Assembly: GCA_048594885.1 (NCBI GenBank)
Contig: JBMDXB010000116.1
Location: forward strand, 10,531 to 74,530
Source of the DNA: JBMDXB01 sp048594885
GTDB lineage: Bacteria; Acidobacteriota; Vicinamibacteria; Vicinamibacterales; 2-12-FULL-66-21
Direction: 5' to 3'
DNA: 64,000 nt
Positions 61,437 through 64,000 of the stretch are shown one piece after another. How positions within the stretch are numbered: the first letter of the stretch is position 1; each line of letters begins with the position of its first letter. The position numbers were made by a program, and so were the translations under genes. The notes below the pieces were generated by a model. The model did no database searches and had not been told where the DNA came from. It worked only from the letters and a program-made list of their open reading frames with translations.

Positions 61437-62168
61437 ATGCAGCGTGGGCTCGTCGTGATGCTCGCCGCCGTCGTCATGGCGGCAACGTCAGTCGGCGGGT
61501 CGGAGAATGGCGGACGTCAGCCCACGCATCCGGTCGCTGTCTCGGTGCTGAAGTATTTCGAGGCGCGGTCCGCTGACTTCGACACATTCCTCCGCGAGAT
61601 TCGGCCGCCGCCGCCCAGCGCCGCTCTCCGGGCGGCCGTGCTCAGGACGTTGCCAAAGGAAGGAGAGCTTCGACCCACGGCGCGGCAGGCGGAGAAGCTT
61701 GCCGCGATACGCGCCGTCCTGGCCTTCAACGGCCGCGAACACGACCTGGACATCCGTCTGGTCGACGTCCGGCCCCGCGCGGCCATCGGCTTGTATGCAC
61801 GGGCCGTGCTGATCGTCTCGAATGACGCGGCCGACATTCTGACGGCGAAAGAGCTGCAGGCAGTCACCGCTCACGAGCTCGGTCACGAGTATGTGTGGGA
61901 TGAGTACGAACGAGCGCGCCGGCGGTCGGACGCGGTCGCCAGGCAGGAGCTTGAGCTGAAGTGTGACGGCCTGGCGGTCATCACCATCGATCGCCTCGGA
62001 CTCGATTTCAGCGACTTCATGTCCGCTGTCAGCCGCCTTACAGATCACAACGACCTTGTCGGAATGACGGGAACGGCGGCGGCGAACTACGTGCCGCTCG
62101 ATCAGCGCCTGCACTTCATATGGGCCATGGCAGCTCTGATCGCCCGCACAAAAAGGGAGCGGTCATAA
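61437..62168 (+). CDS. Secreted metalloprotease-like protein (HELGH)
   Basis: A 243-residue protein with a signal peptide (QRGLVVMLAAVVMAATSVGG). Contains the zinc site TAHELGHEYVW and, 33 residues later, ELKCDGLAVITI with an E-x3-D pattern, as in gluzincins of the M48 type. TTG at 61419 is an alternative start; the ATG at 61437 fits the signal peptide. It lies before the MATE gene; no function is known. Confidence 0.75.
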   Translation: MQRGLVVMLAAVVMAATSVGGSENGGRQPTHPVAVSVLKYFEARSADFDTFLREIRPPPPSAALRAAVLRTLPKEGELRPTARQAEKLAAIRAVLAFNGREHDLDIRLVDVRPRAAIGLYARAVLIVSNDAADILTAKELQAVTAHELGHEYVWDEYERARRRSDAVARQELELKCDGLAVITIDRLGLDFSDFMSAVSRLTDHNDLVGMTGTAAANYVPLDQRLHFIWAMAALIARTKRERS

Positions 62169-62180
62169 TGGTCCTGCCGG

Positions 62181-63659
62181 ATGTTGCCGTCCTTTCACGA
62201 TCTCCAACAGGAATTCAAGCCGATGCTCTCGCTGGCGACGCCGGTTGTCGTGGCGGAGCTCGGCTGGATGACGATGGGGATGGTGGACATCCTGATGGTC
62301 GGCCGGGTGAGCCCGGAAGCGATTGGCGCGGTCGGCATCGGCAGCTCGCTGTTTCTCGCGGTCGACATCTTCGCGATGGGCCTGCTGCTCGGATTGGACA
62401 CGCTGGTGGCGCAGGCGTTCGGCGCGGGCCGGCTCGACGAGTGTCACGTCTGGCTCGTTCACGGCGTCGCGCTGGCGCTGGCGCTGTCCGTGCCAATCAC
62501 CGCGGCGCTGTGGCTGGTGTCGGCCAACCTCGATGCGTGGGGGCTGCACCCGGCCGTTCTTGAACCCACACGCGCGTATCTCGATGCCGTGACGTGGAGC
62601 CTCGTGCCGTTGCTGCTCTACGCGTCCTTCCGCCGTTACCTCCAGGGCATGGGCGTCGTGCGGCCGGTGATGGTGGCGCTGGTGCTCGCCAACGTCATGA
62701 ACGCGGTATGCAACTGGATCTTCATCTTCGGCCGGCTCGGCGCGCCGGCGCTCGGCGTTCGCGGCGCCGCGTGGGCGACGGTCGCGTCGCGTCTGGTGAT
62801 GGCGGGTGTGCTGCTGGCGGTGATCGTCTATCGCGAGCGTGATCTGGGCCTGCCGCGCCGAAGCGCCGGCTTGTCCGCCGGAGCGCGAAGCGCGAAGGTG
62901 GAAGGCGCGAAGGGCCTGCCGCGCCGAAGCGCCGAAGGCGCGAAGGTGGGACTGTTCCACACGCCGATGCGTCTCCGGCGATCGCGCATGACGCGGCTCG
63001 TCACTCTCGGCTTTCCGGCGGCAATGCAGGTGACGCTCGAGGTCGGCGTCTTCGCGGCGGCGACCGCGCTCGCCGGCCGGTTCGCGCCCGCGGCGCTCGC
63101 CGCCCATCAGATCGCGCTGCAGTTCGCCGGCGTCACCTTCATGATCCCGCTCGGCGTCTCGTCGGCGGCGGCCGTTCGCGTGGGGCACGCCGTCGGACGG
63201 CGCGATCCCGCGGGCGTGCGGCGCTCCGGTTGGACGGCTATCGCGATTTCGGCGGCGTTCATGCTCTGCGCGGCCGTTGTGTTCATCGCGTTCCCCCGCG
63301 TGCTGATCGGCGCTTTCACCCGCGACGCCGGCGTGCTCGCGCACGGCGCGTCGCTGCTGTTCGTCGCCGCGATCTTTCAGTTGTTCGACGGTCTTCAGGG
63401 CGTGACGACCGGAGTGCTGCGCGGCCTCGGCGACACGCGCTCGCCGATGCTGTGGAACCTCGCCGGCCACTGGTTCATCGGCCTGCCGCTCGGCTACGTG
63501 CTCGCGTTCGTCGCCGGCATCGGTGTGATCGGATTGTGGTGGGGACTCTCGACCGGACTCATCATCTGCGGCGTCGCGCTCGTGATCGTCTGGATGAGGC
63601 ACCTTCGTGCAGGCACCGCGCTTGCTGCTCTCCCTCGAACGGAGGGAAAGCATGCCTGA
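62181..63659 (+). CDS. MATE-family efflux transporter
   Basis: A 492-residue twelve-helix exporter of the NorM/DinF family: LATPVVVAELGWMTMGMVDILMVG, LGLDTLVAQAFGAG, ALGVRGAAWATVASR, and the second half beginning TRLVTLGFPAAMQV. The loop between helices 6 and 7 (residues about 226-264) is enlarged by a GCGCGAAGG repeat (LPRRSAGLSAGARSAKVEGA). Exports drugs or other small cations by Na+ or H+ antiport. Confidence 0.9.
   Translation: MLPSFHDLQQEFKPMLSLATPVVVAELGWMTMGMVDILMVGRVSPEAIGAVGIGSSLFLAVDIFAMGLLLGLDTLVAQAFGAGRLDECHVWLVHGVALALALSVPITAALWLVSANLDAWGLHPAVLEPTRAYLDAVTWSLVPLLLYASFRRYLQGMGVVRPVMVALVLANVMNAVCNWIFIFGRLGAPALGVRGAAWATVASRLVMAGVLLAVIVYRERDLGLPRRSAGLSAGARSAKVEGAKGLPRRSAEGAKVGLFHTPMRLRRSRMTRLVTLGFPAAMQVTLEVGVFAAATALAGRFAPAALAAHQIALQFAGVTFMIPLGVSSAAAVRVGHAVGRRDPAGVRRSGWTAIAISAAFMLCAAVVFIAFPRVLIGAFTRDAGVLAHGASLLFVAAIFQLFDGLQGVTTGVLRGLGDTRSPMLWNLAGHWFIGLPLGYVLAFVAGIGVIGLWWGLSTGLIICGVALVIVWMRHLRAGTALAALPRTEGKHA
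62852..62950. repeat. CGCCGAAGCGCCG/GCGCGAAGG repeat in the MATE loop
   Basis: Two copies of a GGGCCTGCCGCGCCGAAGCG unit plus GCGCGAAGG units, in frame, in the cytoplasmic loop region of the MATE gene. Confidence 0.85.
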
Positions 63660-63924
63660 AGAACGCGAACGGCCCAGGCCGCACGGCGATCCGCTCGAGC
63701 CGGCGATCGAGCGCAATCCTGAAGAGAACCGCGCGCAGAATCAAAGCGACGCGCCGTCCGACGAGATTCCGAGTAGAGGCGATCGCGATTTGCGCGATAT
63801 GTCCGATCGCGCCCGCGGCCGCGGCTCGACCGCGAACGGCATCCCGGAGTTCGACGAGGATTCCGGCGATCTGCGGAAGCGCCAGTACGGCGACGGCGCG
63901 GAGATCGTCAGCGGGACGGATTGA
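63652..63924 (+). CDS. Small hydrophilic protein, disordered
   Basis: A 90-residue, highly charged protein (RDLRDMSDRARGRG, PEFDEDSGDLRKRQYG) with no recognised domain. The ATG (63652) overlaps the MATE stop by 8 bp and has GGAGGG upstream, so it is likely translated. Function unknown. Confidence 0.65.
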   Translation: MPEERERPRPHGDPLEPAIERNPEENRAQNQSDAPSDEIPSRGDRDLRDMSDRARGRGSTANGIPEFDEDSGDLRKRQYGDGAEIVSGTD

Positions 63925-64000
63925 GTCGCTCGCTCCGTTCCGCTGCGGGTTTGCGCGCGTACCGCGTGTCGACGTAGTTGTCCACGAGCTCGCGGAACGC
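63908..64000 (-). CDS. C-terminal end of an unidentified gene
   Basis: On the minus strand the window ends in an open frame of 30 codons (FRELVDNYVDTRYARK...) followed by a TGA at 63910-63908. The protein is not identifiable from this fragment; the upstream part lies beyond 64000. It overlaps the last 17 bp of the small hydrophilic protein in a convergent arrangement. Confidence 0.35.
   Translation of the reverse strand, partial: AFRELVDNYVDTRYARKPAAERSERLNPSR

Overview
This is a 64 kb chromosomal stretch of a G+C-rich (about two thirds by eye) Gram-negative bacterium. A large TonB-dependent receptor with a carboxypeptidase-like regulatory plug extension, an acidobacterial style of wing-helix/TPR sensor, a Gld-type ABC operon and many short tandem-inverted repeats between genes suggest Acidobacteriota, perhaps class Vicinamibacteria. 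That placement is inference from gene content; there is no rRNA or other marker in the window. Almost every base is in a housekeeping or accessory gene, many start codons overlap the preceding stop, and no tRNA, rRNA, CRISPR array or transposase gene was seen.

Layout. 1-5.8 kb: folP (partial), cdaA-cdaR-glmM (c-di-AMP and cell-wall precursor module), pdxJ, a hydrolase, a TPR protein and a YHS-like protein. 5.9-9.3 kb: a small bacterial microcompartment locus with a class II aldolase, one hexamer shell gene, three pentamer (EutN/CcmL) genes, a 75-residue Cys-rich protein and a 2-hydroxyacid dehydrogenase. 9.2-15.8 kb: nth, cyclophilin, DUF72, an ArsC/Spx-family gene whose catalytic cysteine codon is UGA (probable selenoprotein), queE-queC, an AlaX-type editing protein, a response regulator and a HEAT-repeat protein. 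15.8-22.0 kb (minus): ABC ATPase, permease, GldG-like protein, DUF4340 and a PBP4-type carboxypeptidase in one tight operon. 22.2-24.6 kb: an ArsR-family metal sensor with a perfect operator and a Zn/Cd-type P-ATPase.

24.7-33.3 kb: a REC-PilZ protein, a LysW-like protein overlapping larE, a membrane glycosyltransferase-like protein, a methyltransferase, Pal, pyrF and a membrane phosphodiesterase. 33.5-38.3 kb: the pyrimidine operon pyrR-pyrB-pyrC-PRTase plus a TIGR02757 protein, preceded by a probable PyrR-binding RNA loop. 38.3-48.1 kb (minus): TonB receptor, M19 dipeptidase, GntP permease, two glycosyltransferases and a TolC-like protein. 48.2-56.9 kb: S9 peptidase, pyrE, truA, uppS-cdsA-dxr-rseP (lipid carrier, phospholipid and isoprenoid, envelope stress) and DUF1028. 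56.9-64 kb: a sigma-54 promoter ahead of a secreted protein of unknown function, the sensor/TPR protein, two further secreted proteins, a MATE exporter and a small disordered protein.

The most interesting items are the UGA in the ArsC-like gene with a well-placed hairpin, the reduced microcompartment locus with its unexplained 75-residue protein, two genes with no AUG/GUG/UUG start, the PyrR loop, and a pervasive class of short (mostly 7-9 bp) tandem repeats that fold back on themselves, lie between genes and in several places have entered reading frames without breaking them.
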